From Saccopteryx bilineata (Eukaryota > Chordata > Mammalia > Chiroptera > Emballonuridae), in assembly GCF_036850765.1 (NCBI RefSeq), contig NC_089490.1, positions 101,172,074 to 101,236,073 of the forward strand: a DNA stretch of 64,000 nt. The letters are read 5' to 3'. The notes beneath the pieces were generated by a model. It ran no database searches and was not told where the DNA came from. It was given only the letters and a program-made list of their open reading frames with translations. Below are positions 55,353 through 64,000 of this stretch, in pieces. Every line of letters starts with the position of its first letter. The first letter of the stretch is position 1. The position numbers and the translations under genes are program-made.

Positions 55353-57600
55353 CTGCAAAAGAAAAGAAGGATGTCAGGATACTTGTTTTTCAATGACTCT
55401 GAAGGCCCTGAGACAACAGCAAGGCCCTTTCAAACCTGCACTATATCCAGACATTTGATTTATTGCTACCCAATGATATCCTCACTGTATGAAATACCCA
55501 TGACTCTACCATGCTGCTTACCAAATAAGTGTGTGTGCCAAATCTTCCTGATATACTTTAGGGTGCAATTCAAATGTATGAATTGGGTATTAATAGAGTA
55601 ATTGCATACCTCACTCCCTCACCAGGGTGTATGTTTTATATTAAATAACAAAATTGGGTTTTCTTAACATGAGACACCCACGTCTAAACCCTTGAAATAA
55701 ACGAGTCACTGTTCAGTAGGACATCAGGCAGGTAAATCAAGGTCATGCACAAAAACATCCCTTTGCCCTTCTCCCAGAAAATATATCCAGAAACAAAAAT
55801 CTTGAAAAGAAGTATTATTAGAAGTAATTTAAAGATAATAACCCTAATCGTGTTAGTTTAAGTACAAAATTAAGAACAATTCTACACAGATTATATAATT
55901 TAGACAGAAAGGATTTGTTCAGGCTTAACATAGGCAAACAATGCAATCCAATATCACTAAAAAGCGAGCTCTTCTACAAGAAACTGATGTTGAGCTATTA
56001 ACACAAAGCTATTTTTTCTTTCTTCTCTGAAATAACATTCTTTATTTCTGAATTTCTTCAGGTTTTTGAAAAGGCACTGCAGTAAAGAAACCAAAGAAGA
56101 GTGCTAAATTTTTATCACTTTATATTTTTTTCTAAGGTAAGTCATAAATGTTCTCTGAGATTTAAAATATAGCATGCTTTTTTATGACTTAATTTGTGTT
56201 TTCAAGATACTGTGTAAAAACTTGGCCAAAGAACTTAGCAAAGGAAGTCAGTTAACTTTTTTGACTGGTCATTTTAATTCATATAGCTAAATATTTGCTA
56301 CAAAATTACCCAATAAACCCATAACCCAGTCTTGTGAATAAAATTCTATACAGCCAATGTGGTAGATGATAACCGCAAATCCAAAGCTGACTTGGTGACT
56401 CACACCGCAAAGAAGTTAGTTATTATTCCAAACTCCCAAGAAAGTTTTTATAAGTTAACAAGTAACATTTAATAGATATGTGCTATTTACTAGGTACTTA
56501 ATGAAGGATTATATTTATATCATCTCATTTGACCTCATAATAACCCTGTGAAATGATTAATAATCATCATGACTTTCTGATAGAAAGAGACATGGCCAGA
56601 ATAATTGAATTCACGTGTTTATACAAATTGGCAAACACAATAGATATTTGCCCAGAGGATGCTACTGACAAATTGACTTTCTTCACTCAAGTCTGGTGCC
56701 AGGTCCTTCCACGGTTCTCTCCCTTGGAGTTGACAGAAGCCCACCTCCAGACCTCGCCCTGGTTCTTCTTTGGCTTTTCAAAACAGAAGATGTCCCCCTG
56801 CCCAGACCCATCACAATGGTATACTGAGATGGGAGAAATAAGAGTGACAGGAAGAGGGGTCCAAGAGGCAACCCACCAGTACTATTATAACCCCTTCCTC
56901 TACCATAAATACTCTATCCATGTCTAGTGTAGTAATATTATGCCCTTGATAAAACTCCATTTTGGCCTCCCATTGCAACAGGGACCCTTCTTAAAGTACA
57001 ATAGTAGGTGTAAGGTGAGGCAAGGCAGCTTTGAACTCCCTCCAAAGGCTAGTGTTTATGGCCTATAATATACCTGGTTTAGAAGGCAAAATGAACACTT
57101 AGACAACTTAAATTGCTGCAGTTCCCCCAGCCAGTAAATTAAGCTGAGATTCAAACAAAGGTCTATTAGATTCCCACACCCAACTGCCCTGAGGTAGGGT
57201 TTGGGGACAAGCGAGCAGGTTTTTTGAGGAGAGATGTGCTTCTCCTGTTTATAACTGTTTCTGGAATTTGGCAAAGTAGACTAAAAGATTTCGTTTTTTC
57301 TGCTTCGTGGAAGTAAGCTATTACTAAGAGGAAATGAAACCTGGCATTCTGTTCCAATTTGTTTTCTCTTTTTTCTTCCTTGGCTGCTTGGCTCCCCAGA
57401 GTGCTTGACAACATAAGCAGGTAGGTATGGACTGACAGTAATGGGTAAATAATTGTAAATGGAAGGAGGAATTCTGAAAAGGAAGTTTAGAAATTTATTT
57501 TGAAAATTGCTGAAGAAGGCTAAAGAGTTTGATTTTAAAAGGAAAAGTGAAAAGAATCAGTTGACTGTGGGAAAAAGGTTCTGTAAATCTTGGTTAAAAG
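55353..57600. other. Intron-like non-coding stretch, MIR-like piece near 56460-56570
   Basis: Upstream intron of the predicted gene on the minus strand. A MIR- or L3-like phrase (tatcatctcatttgacctca, then ataaccctgtgaaatgat) lies near 56520. The 82-codon minus frame at 57166-57414 has Lys/Glu-rich sequence but only weak splice sites, so it is not called as an exon. Confidence 0.4.
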
Positions 57601-57611
57601 GTTTTTGAACA

Positions 57612-57988
57612 TAGCCCTGGCCAGTTGGCTCAGTGGTAGAGTAAGGCCAGGCATGTGGATGTCCCAGGTTTGATTCCCAGTCAAAGCACACAGAAGAGGC
57701 AACCATCTGCTTTTCTACCCCTCACCCTCTTGCTTCTCTCTCCTTTGCTCTCTCTCTTCCCCTCCTGCTGCCATGGCTCAACTGGAGCGAGTTGGCCCTG
57801 GGTGCTAAGAATGGCTCCATGGCCTCTGCCTCAGGTGCTAAAATGGCTCCTGTTGCTATGGAGCAAGGGCCCCAGATGGGCAGAGCATTGCCCCCTAGTG
57901 GGTTTGGGGGTGGATCCTGGTCGAGGAACATGCGGGAGTCTGTCTCCATCTCCCTTCCTCTCACTAAATTAAAAAACAAAACAAAACA
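57612..57988 (+). mobile_element. Long tRNA-derived SINE with A-rich tail, abutting a LINE-1
   Basis: Sense copy: head agccctggccagttggctca, B-box-like GGTTTGATTCC, second half to gggagtctgtctccatctcc, tail aaaaaacaaaacaaaaca. Its last bases touch the 5' end of the LINE-1 at 57989 with nothing between. Frames of 70-106 codons are SINE-derived. Contains TGCCCCCTAGTGG at about 57889-57902, a CTCF-like core on the minus strand. Confidence 0.9.
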
Positions 57989-58199
57989 GATGACGTCAGA
58001 GTAATGGCGGAGTAGGAAGCGATACCGATAAATCTCCCCCAAAACTCAACAAGATCTTCAACCAGAAACAGAAAAACCTATACTTGGAGCCTCCAGATGC
58101 TTCACAATACACCCGAAGGTATGGTCGAGTGAAAAATTGGCTAAATATATAACCAAATCCTGAAGGAAATAGGGAGTAAGAAATGCTCCGCCTTCCTCA

Positions 58200-58637
58200 C
58201 TAACCTAAACAGGGCGGCGTTCTCTGGTAACTGTGAATATAGAAACTGAGGCGGGCAAAGGGGGTGAATACATCCAGGCCGCGCACAAAAGGCCGAACCA
58301 GGCTGTGGCACGGAGATCCTAGCGGAGGAAAAACTGTTCCTGTGGCAAGCCGGGCAATACAAGCTAACACTCGCGCCAAACCCAAACAAAGAAAGACAAG
58401 CGGGGCAGCCATTTTACCCGTTCTCCTGGTCGGTGCGCAGTTAGTGGGCGAGAGATCTCTTCCTAAGCCCCAGAAGTGGGTGTCCGTGTTGCCCCACAGA
58501 GAGGCAGGGTCAGAGGCCTTTCTGTGGGCCGAAAGCAGAATCTCTGGGCAGCTCCAGTGCCCTGGGAAAGCCGCGCACGGGAGAGAGCGAGAACTAATTC
58601 CAACGGTGGAAATTTTCCGTGCTGGTGAGGGTTTCAC
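58200..58637 (-). CDS. Antisense ORF in the LINE-1 5' UTR (ORF0-like position), doubtful
   Basis: A 145-codon frame antisense to the 5' UTR, starting inside the first tandem unit. The next unit carries a related antisense frame (58638-58859, 73 codons, and 58594-58851, 85 codons in another frame). Primate L1 has an antisense ORF0 of about 70 aa in the same location; sequence similarity cannot be shown. GC-rich CpG-rich DNA tends to stay open by chance, and a 141-codon sense frame overlaps. No domain recognised. Confidence 0.25.
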   Translation of the reverse strand: MKPSPARKISTVGISSRSLPCAAFPGHWSCPEILLSAHRKASDPASLWGNTDTHFWGLGRDLSPTNCAPTRRTGKMAAPLVFLCLGLARVLACIARLATGTVFPPLGSPCHSLVRPFVRGLDVFTPFARLSFYIHSYQRTPPCLG

Positions 58638-59040
58638 TCAGGGAAACGCGGCCGGCCTCATATCCTGGTGTGCGCGCGCAGATAGGTAGTGAGCTATTCC
58701 TCCGAGTGCCTCGGCAGGGCGCGCCCGTGTTATCGCACAGAGGGGCAGAGTCAGGGGCCTTTGTGTGGGCAAAAGCGGAATCTCGGGCCACCCCAGCGCC
58801 TTGCAAAAGCCGCGCACGGGGACGGAGCGAGAGCGAATTCCAGTGCTGCAAATTTCCATGCGGTTGGGGGTTTCACTCAGAGCGTGAGACTACTGGCCGG
58901 ATATCCTGGTCTGCGCGCGCAGATAGTGAATGAGAGTTTCCTCCAAGCACCCCAGAAGTGGGTGCCTGCCTGTGTTACCGGACAGAGTGGCAGAGCCAGA
59001 GGTCTTTGAGTGGGCGGAAAGCCCGCCTGATTATGCTAGC
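58430..59040 (+). repeat. Tandem 5' UTR units, about 240 bp each
   Basis: Unit starts: 58430 (tcggtgcgcagttagtg), 58669 (tgtgcgcgcgcagatagg) and 58910 (tctgcgcgcgcagatagtg). Each follows a tatcctgg or tctcctgg block. Shared internal blocks are gggtttcactcag, aaagccgcgcacggg and cagaggggcagag-type text. The third unit decays after about 130 bp. Divergence between units is visible but modest. Confidence 0.85.
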
Positions 59041-59454
59041 AGCTCTGACTGACTGAGCCTTACCCAGAGCCCTGAGCTGAGTGGAAATAGAGTGGGGAGT
59101 TGCCAGCTCTTTGAACCTCTTACTATCCAGGCAGAGGCAGCAACAACCCCATAGCTGGATTATCAGGCTACTAATTGAGGAAGGAAAGACTAGGAGAAAG
59201 GCTCCAGGAACACGGACTCTCTCACTGTTGGAGCCTATGAAAGCTAATGAGCCTTGACTCCCAACGAGACTAAAGCACAATACATGACATTGCCATAGAG
59301 ACTTATCAACTGCGAACCTCTACCTGAGCGTGCCAAAGGGGCAGAACCTGGGGTACAGAGTCACCGACCAGGAAGAGGGAGAGAAAAGAAAAAACAAGAA
59401 GATAACCTCTCAAAATCAAGAATAATCTGCAGACTTTATAACCTATCCCATTTT

Positions 59455-60360
59455 ATTATATTTGTTCGTTTGTTTCTCTTATCTTCATTCTTGATACTTT
59501 TTTTCCTCCTCCAATTTGGCCGATTAACTCTCTGCTTGTCTTACTCTCTACTCTCCTTGAACTACACTACCCATAAGTGTTACATCTCCCATTATCTTTT
59601 TTCTCCTCTTCCTTTCTCTCTATGAGGGTTGCACTCCAAAACCCTTAACTCTCTCTCTCTCCTTTCTTTTTTCTTCTTTTACTGGTTCCCTCTTTTTTTC
59701 TCTCTCTCTCTTTCTTTTCTCCCTCTATATTAGTTTCTTCCTTTCTCCTTTACATCTCCTCTCATTCAAACCTCAATAACAAACAAATTATTTTATCTGG
59801 GACTCAAACTTATGTTTGTGGCATTTTGGGGGGTTTTTACTTCACCTTTTTAACTCACTAGCAGTGCTCCCATCCCTGGCTCTCCATTTTATCTAGTTCT
59901 TGTTCCACTAAGTACAATAGTATTTTTTTAATTTGTCCCCCCATTTTTCTGTTCTCTTATTCCTCTCATCATAACTCTTAGACAACACCAACACCTAAAA
60001 GCAAATCATTTTATTCTTGACCCAAATTTTTTCCTTATTTGCTTTTTGTGGGTCCATACTGCCCCCCCTTTTTTTTTTCCTTTTCTTTCTTTTTTTTTTT
60101 TTTGCCCCTTTATTACTTTTCCCCAATTCAGGCCCTCCATCACAGGCATTGTTTGTTATAATTCACAGTTCACCACAAGATTTTCTCAAGAAAAAGGGGA
60201 GAGGAGAGGAAAAAAGGAGGGGGGGAATAATTTCCTTTTTTTAAAAATTATTATTTTATTTTTCTTTATTTCATTATTAATTTTTTTTAAAAAAAACAAC
60301 TCTTTTTGATGTTTTATTTTTTTTTAACTTTTTATTCTTTATTAAATCTCATTAATACTA
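59455..60360 (+). other. Pyrimidine-rich tract before ORF1
   Basis: Roughly 900 bp of T/C-rich sequence with ctctctct and tttctttttt runs and two A-rich interruptions near 60185-60300. The intact LINE-1 lacks it. Short plus frames here (75-87 codons) are low-complexity artefacts. Confidence 0.8.
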
Positions 60361-60379
60361 TCAACAAAACCACCCTCAG

Positions 60380-61401
60380 ATGCCATTAAGGAAGAGAAAA
60401 TCAAATATCATGGATACAAAAGAAAGAGAGGTAACACAGCTAGATGAGGAAAAAATCTATGGAGAAAAAATTTAATATATTGGAAACCTTGGAGCTAAAT
60501 GACAGAGAATTCAAGATAGAAATCCTAAAAATCCTCCGAGATATACAAGAAAACACAGAAAGGCAATTTAGGGAGCTCAGAAAACAACTCAATGAACACA
60601 AAGAATATATGTCCAAGGAAATTGAAACTATAAAAACAAATCAAACAGAGATGAAAAACTCAATTCACGAGCTGAAAAACGAAGTAACAAGCTTAGCTAA
60701 TAGAACAGGTCAGATAGAAGAGAGGATTAGTGAAATAGAAGACAAGCAACTTGAGGCACAACAGAGAGAAGAAGAAAGAGACTCAAAAATTAAAAAAAAA
60801 TGAGATAGCCCTACAAGAATGATCTGACTCCATCAAAAAGAATAACATAAGAATAATAGGTATATCAGAGGGAGAAGAGAGAGAAAATGGAATGGAGAAC
60901 ATACTCAAACAAATAATAGATGAGAACTTCCCAAGCCTGTGGAAAGAACTAAAGCCTCAAATTCAAGAAGCAAACAGAACTCCGAGTTTTCTTAACCCCA
61001 ACAAACCTACTCCAAGGCATATCATAATGAAATTGACACAAACAAACAGCAAAAAAAAAATTCTCAAGGCAGCCAGGGAAAAGAAGAATACAACATATAA
61101 AGGAAGGCCCATTAGATTATCATCAGATTTCTCAGCAGAAACTCTACAAGCTAGAAGAGAGTGGACCCCAATATTTAAAGTCCTGAAAGAGAGAAACTTT
61201 CAGCCACGAATACTATACCCATCAAAGCTATCCTTCAAATATGAAGGAGAAATAAAAACATTCACAGATACAGAAAAGATGAGGGAATTTATCATCAGAA
61301 AACCCCCACTCCAGGAATTACTAAAGGGGGTTCTCCAATCAGATACAAAGAACAGAAAAAAAACAGAGCCACAAGTAAAAGCTCCAAGAAGAACACAATA
61401 A
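60380..61401 (+). pseudogene. LINE-1 ORF1, broken by two frameshifts and a stop
   Basis: Starts with ATGCCATTAAGGAAG, parallel to the intact ORF1. Lesions by comparison with the intact copy: an extra A in the A run at 60450-60455; one extra base in the A-rich stretch at about 60786-60799; a TGA at 60820-60822 where the intact copy has TTG. The C-terminal half (60892-61401) is open again and carries the RRM and C-terminal sequence. Not translated as a complete protein. Confidence 0.92.
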
Positions 61402-61474
61402 AACCAAATTTAAACTGTGACAACAACAAAAAGAAAGAGGGGGAGAAGATGGAGATTAACAGTAGCAAAGGACG

Positions 61475-61735
61475 ATGGAGTGCAAAAGTACTCACAAAAT
61501 AGTTCGCTACAATGAACAGGGTAGGGACCCTTTTCATTACTCAAAGGTAACCACCATTGAAAAAACCACCACAGAAGCACATGAGATAAAAAAGATAGCA
61601 ACAGAGGAAAGATGTATGGAATACAACCAAATAAAAACAAAAGATAGAAAAACGAAAGAGAAGGATCAAACAAGACACAAAACTAACAGAAAGCAAGATA
61701 TAAAATGGCAATACGGAACTCACAAGTATCAATAA
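61475..61735 (+). other. Spacer ORF equivalent, 86 codons
   Basis: Parallel to the 80-codon frame of the intact element, same frame and no indels, but the stop that overlaps ORF2 is mutated so the frame runs on a few codons. Many amino-acid changes relative to the other copy. Confidence 0.35.
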
Positions 61736-64000
61736 TTACACTAAGTGTAAACGGATTAAACTCACCAATAAAAAGGCACAGAGTAGCAGAATGGATTGAA
61801 AAAGAAAATCCAACTGTATGCTGCCTACAGGAAACTCATCTAAGTAACAAGGATAAAAACAAATTCAAAGTGAAAGGCTGGAAAACAATACTGCAAGCAA
61901 ATAACATCCAAAAAAAAAGCAGGTGTAGCAATACTCATATCGGATAATGCTGACTACAAGACAGGAAAAGTACTCAGAGATAAAAATGGCCATTTCATAA
62001 TGGCTAAGGGGACACTGAATCAAGAAGACATAACAATTCTTAATATATATGCACCAAACCAAGGAGCACCAAAATATATAAGACAGCTACTTATTGACCT
62101 TAAAACAAAAACTGACAAAGATACAATCATACTTGGAGACCTCAATACACCGCTGATGGTTCTAGATCGGTCATCCAAACAGAGAATCAACAAAGACATA
62201 GTGGCCTTAAACAAAACACTAGAGCACCTGGATATGATAGACATCTACAGGACATTTCATCCCAAAGTGACTGAGTATACATTTTTCTCCAGTGTACATG
62301 GATCATTCTCAAGAATTGACCATATGTTGGGCCACAAAAACAACATCAGCAAATTCAGAAAAATTGAAGTTGTACCAAGCATATTTTCTGATCATAAAGC
62401 CTTGAAACTAGAATTCAACTGCAAAAAAGAGGAAAAAAATCCCACAAAAATGTGGAAACTAAACAACATACTTTTAAAAAATGAATGGGTCAAAGAAGAA
62501 ATAAGTGCAGAGATCAAAAGATTTATACAGACTAATGAAAATGACAATACGACATATCAGAATCTATGGGATGCAGCAAAAGCAGTGATAAGAGGGAAGT
62601 TCATATCACTTCAGGCATATATGAACAAACAAGAGAGAGCCCAAGTGAAACACTTAACTTCCCACCTTAAGGAACTAGAAAAAGAAGAACAAAGACAACC
62701 CAAAAGCAGCCGAAGAAAGGAGATAATAAAAATCAGAGCAGAAATAAATGAAATAGAGAACAGAAAAACTATAGAAAAAATTAATAGAACAAGGAGCTGG
62801 TTCTTTGAAAAGATCAATAAAATTGACAAACCCTTGGCAAGACTTACCAAGGAAAAAAGAGAAAGAACTCATATAAACAAAATCCAAAATGAAAGAGGAG
62901 AAATCACCACGGACACCGTAGATATACAAAGAATTATTGTAGAATACTATGAAAAACTTTATGCCACTAAATTCAACAACCTAGAAGAAATGGATAAATT
63001 CCTAGAACAATACAACCTTCCTAGACTGAGTCAAGAAGAAGCAGAAAGCCTAAACAGACCTATCAGTAGAGAAGAAATAGAAAAAACCATTAAAAACCTC
63101 CCCAAAAATAAAAGTCCAGGCCCTGACGGCTATACCAGCGAATTTTATCAAACATTCAAAGAAGACTTGGTTCCTATTCTACTCAAAGTCTTCCAAAAAA
63201 TTGAAGAAGAAGCAATACTTCCAAACACATTTTATGAGGCCAACATAACCCTCATACCAAAACCAGGCAAGGATGGCACTAAAAAAGAAAACTACAGACC
63301 AATATCTCTAATGAATACAGATGCTAAAATACTAAACAAAATACTAGCAAATCGAATACAACAACATATTAAAAAAATAATACATCATGATCAAGTGGGA
63401 TTCATCCCAGAATCTCAAGGATGGTTCAACATACATAAAACGGTTAACGTAATACACCATATCAACAAAACAAAGAACAAAAACCACATGATCTTATCAA
63501 TAGATGCAGAAAAGGCTTTCGATAAAATACAACACAATTTTTTGTTTAAGACTCTCAACAAAATGGGTATAGAAGGAAAATATCTCAACATGATAAAGGC
63601 CATATATGATAAACCATCAGCCAACATCATATTAAATGGCACTAAACTGAAGGCTTTCCCCCTTAAATCAGGAACAAGACAGGGTTGTCCACTCTCTCCA
63701 CTCTTATTTAATGTGGTACTAGAGGTTCTCGCCACAGCAATCAGACAAGACAAAGAAATAAAAGGCATCCATATCGGAAAAGAAGAAGTAAAGGTATCAC
63801 TTTTTGCAGATGATATGATCCTATACATCGAAAACCCCAAAGAATCCACAAAAAGACTACTAGAAACAATAAGCCAATACAGTAAGGTCGCAGGATACAA
63901 AATTAACATACAGAAGTCAATAGCCTTTCTATATGCCAACAATGAAACAACTGAGAAGGAACTCAAAAGAATAATCCCCTTCATGATTGCAACAAAAAAA
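61705..64000 (+). pseudogene. LINE-1 ORF2, one frameshift in the endonuclease, otherwise open to window edge
   Basis: Begins at 61705 parallel to the intact ORF2. An A run has nine A at 61910-61918 where the intact copy has eight, which shifts the frame at about residue 72 and gives a stop near 61947. After the shift the original frame stays open to position 64000: the endonuclease motifs (GDLNT, SRIDHM, SDH) and the FADD active site at about 63800 are intact. Only one lesion in ORF2 is seen in the window; the C-terminus is off the end. Confidence 0.92.

Larger units (their letters stand above)
57989..60379 (+). promoter_or_regulatory. LINE-1 5' UTR, long form with tandem monomers and pyrimidine tract
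   Basis: Parts: conserved 5' cap with TGACGTCA; a GC- and CpG-rich region of about 440 bp; three tandem units starting near 58430, 58669 and 58910 (period 239-241); a lower-GC region; then a pyrimidine-rich tract from about 59455 to 60360. Both strands of the GC-rich part are open for long distances. Monomer-based 5' UTRs are known for mouse L1; the present architecture is described from direct reading. Confidence 0.85.
57989..64000 (+). mobile_element. Second LINE-1, long 5' UTR, ORF1 broken, ORF2 frameshifted, cut by window end
   Basis: Same family as the intact copy (near-identical stretches of ORF2). Order: 5' UTR 57989-60379, ORF1 region 60380-61401, spacer 61402-61704, ORF2 61705 onward to the window edge. 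Starts with CRE (57991-57998) and YY1-like sites. The A tail of a SINE lies directly upstream, so no 5' target duplication can be checked; the 3' end is outside the window. Confidence 0.93.

Noticed and set aside
56553..56927. A 124-codon plus-strand ORF
   Set aside because: It starts in MIR/L3-like sequence and shows no domain or splice framing.
57166..57414. A Lys/Glu-rich minus-strand frame as a fourth exon of the predicted gene
   Set aside because: The amino-acid pattern is suggestive, but no good acceptor lies at a position giving phase 1 into exon A and the donor candidate (gtttca) is poor.
63415..63984. A 189-codon minus-strand ORF
   Set aside because: It is the exact antisense of the LINE-1 reverse transcriptase. 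The same antisense opening (121 codons) occurs in the intact copy, so it follows from the sense codon use.

Overview
This is a piece of a mammalian nuclear genome, not a microbial one. It has no operons or dense genes. It is packed with retrotransposon and DNA-transposon copies of many ages: MIR and L2, MaLR-type LTRs, Tigger, hAT and mariner relics, two LINE-1 elements, and about 16 tRNA-derived SINEs with poly(A) tails and target-site duplications. The SINE sequences (heads reading like GGCTCAGTGGTAGAG or GTGGCGCAGTGGATA, with CT-rich tails) look like those I remember from bats, best matching the horseshoe-bat and leaf-nosed-bat side. The intact LINE-1 fits that, because fruit bats largely lost L1 activity. 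The bat assignment is inference; mammal is certain.

Layout. 1-7.9 kb: AT-rich, non-coding, with MIR fragments, L1 3' ends and one SINE. 7.95-10.1 kb: a complete small endogenous retrovirus-like element with two LTRs, 5-bp target duplication CTATG and a tRNA-Ser-type primer site, but only about 1 kb of degenerate interior. Two related solo LTRs lie at 18.5-19.2 and 20.7-21.2 kb. 10-26.7 kb: old LTRs, L2, MIR, a 1-kb hAT relic, three long SINEs and a mariner-type MITE. 26.8-32.45 kb: a full-length LINE-1 with intact ORF1 (331 aa) and ORF2 (1275 aa) and a 14-bp perfect target duplication, a candidate for current activity. 32.5-50 kb: solo LTRs, hAT MITEs, a Tigger relic, L1 fragments and SINEs. 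50.6-55.4 kb: three minus-strand segments that read as phase-compatible exons of one host protein-coding gene I do not recognise. 58-64 kb: a second LINE-1 with a long 5' UTR containing about three tandem 240-bp units; its ORF1 is broken, its ORF2 carries one frameshift, and it runs off the window.

How the parts relate. The only evidence for a host gene is the minus-strand exon chain; everything else looks intronic or intergenic. LINE-1 machinery would have supplied the enzymes that inserted the SINEs, and the poly(A) tails and duplications agree with that. I saw no CRISPR array, stand-alone RNA gene or prokaryotic feature. The most interesting items are the intact LINE-1, the monomeric 5' UTR with antisense reading frames in the second LINE-1, the paired CTCF-like motifs carried by the long SINE, and the unidentified host exons.
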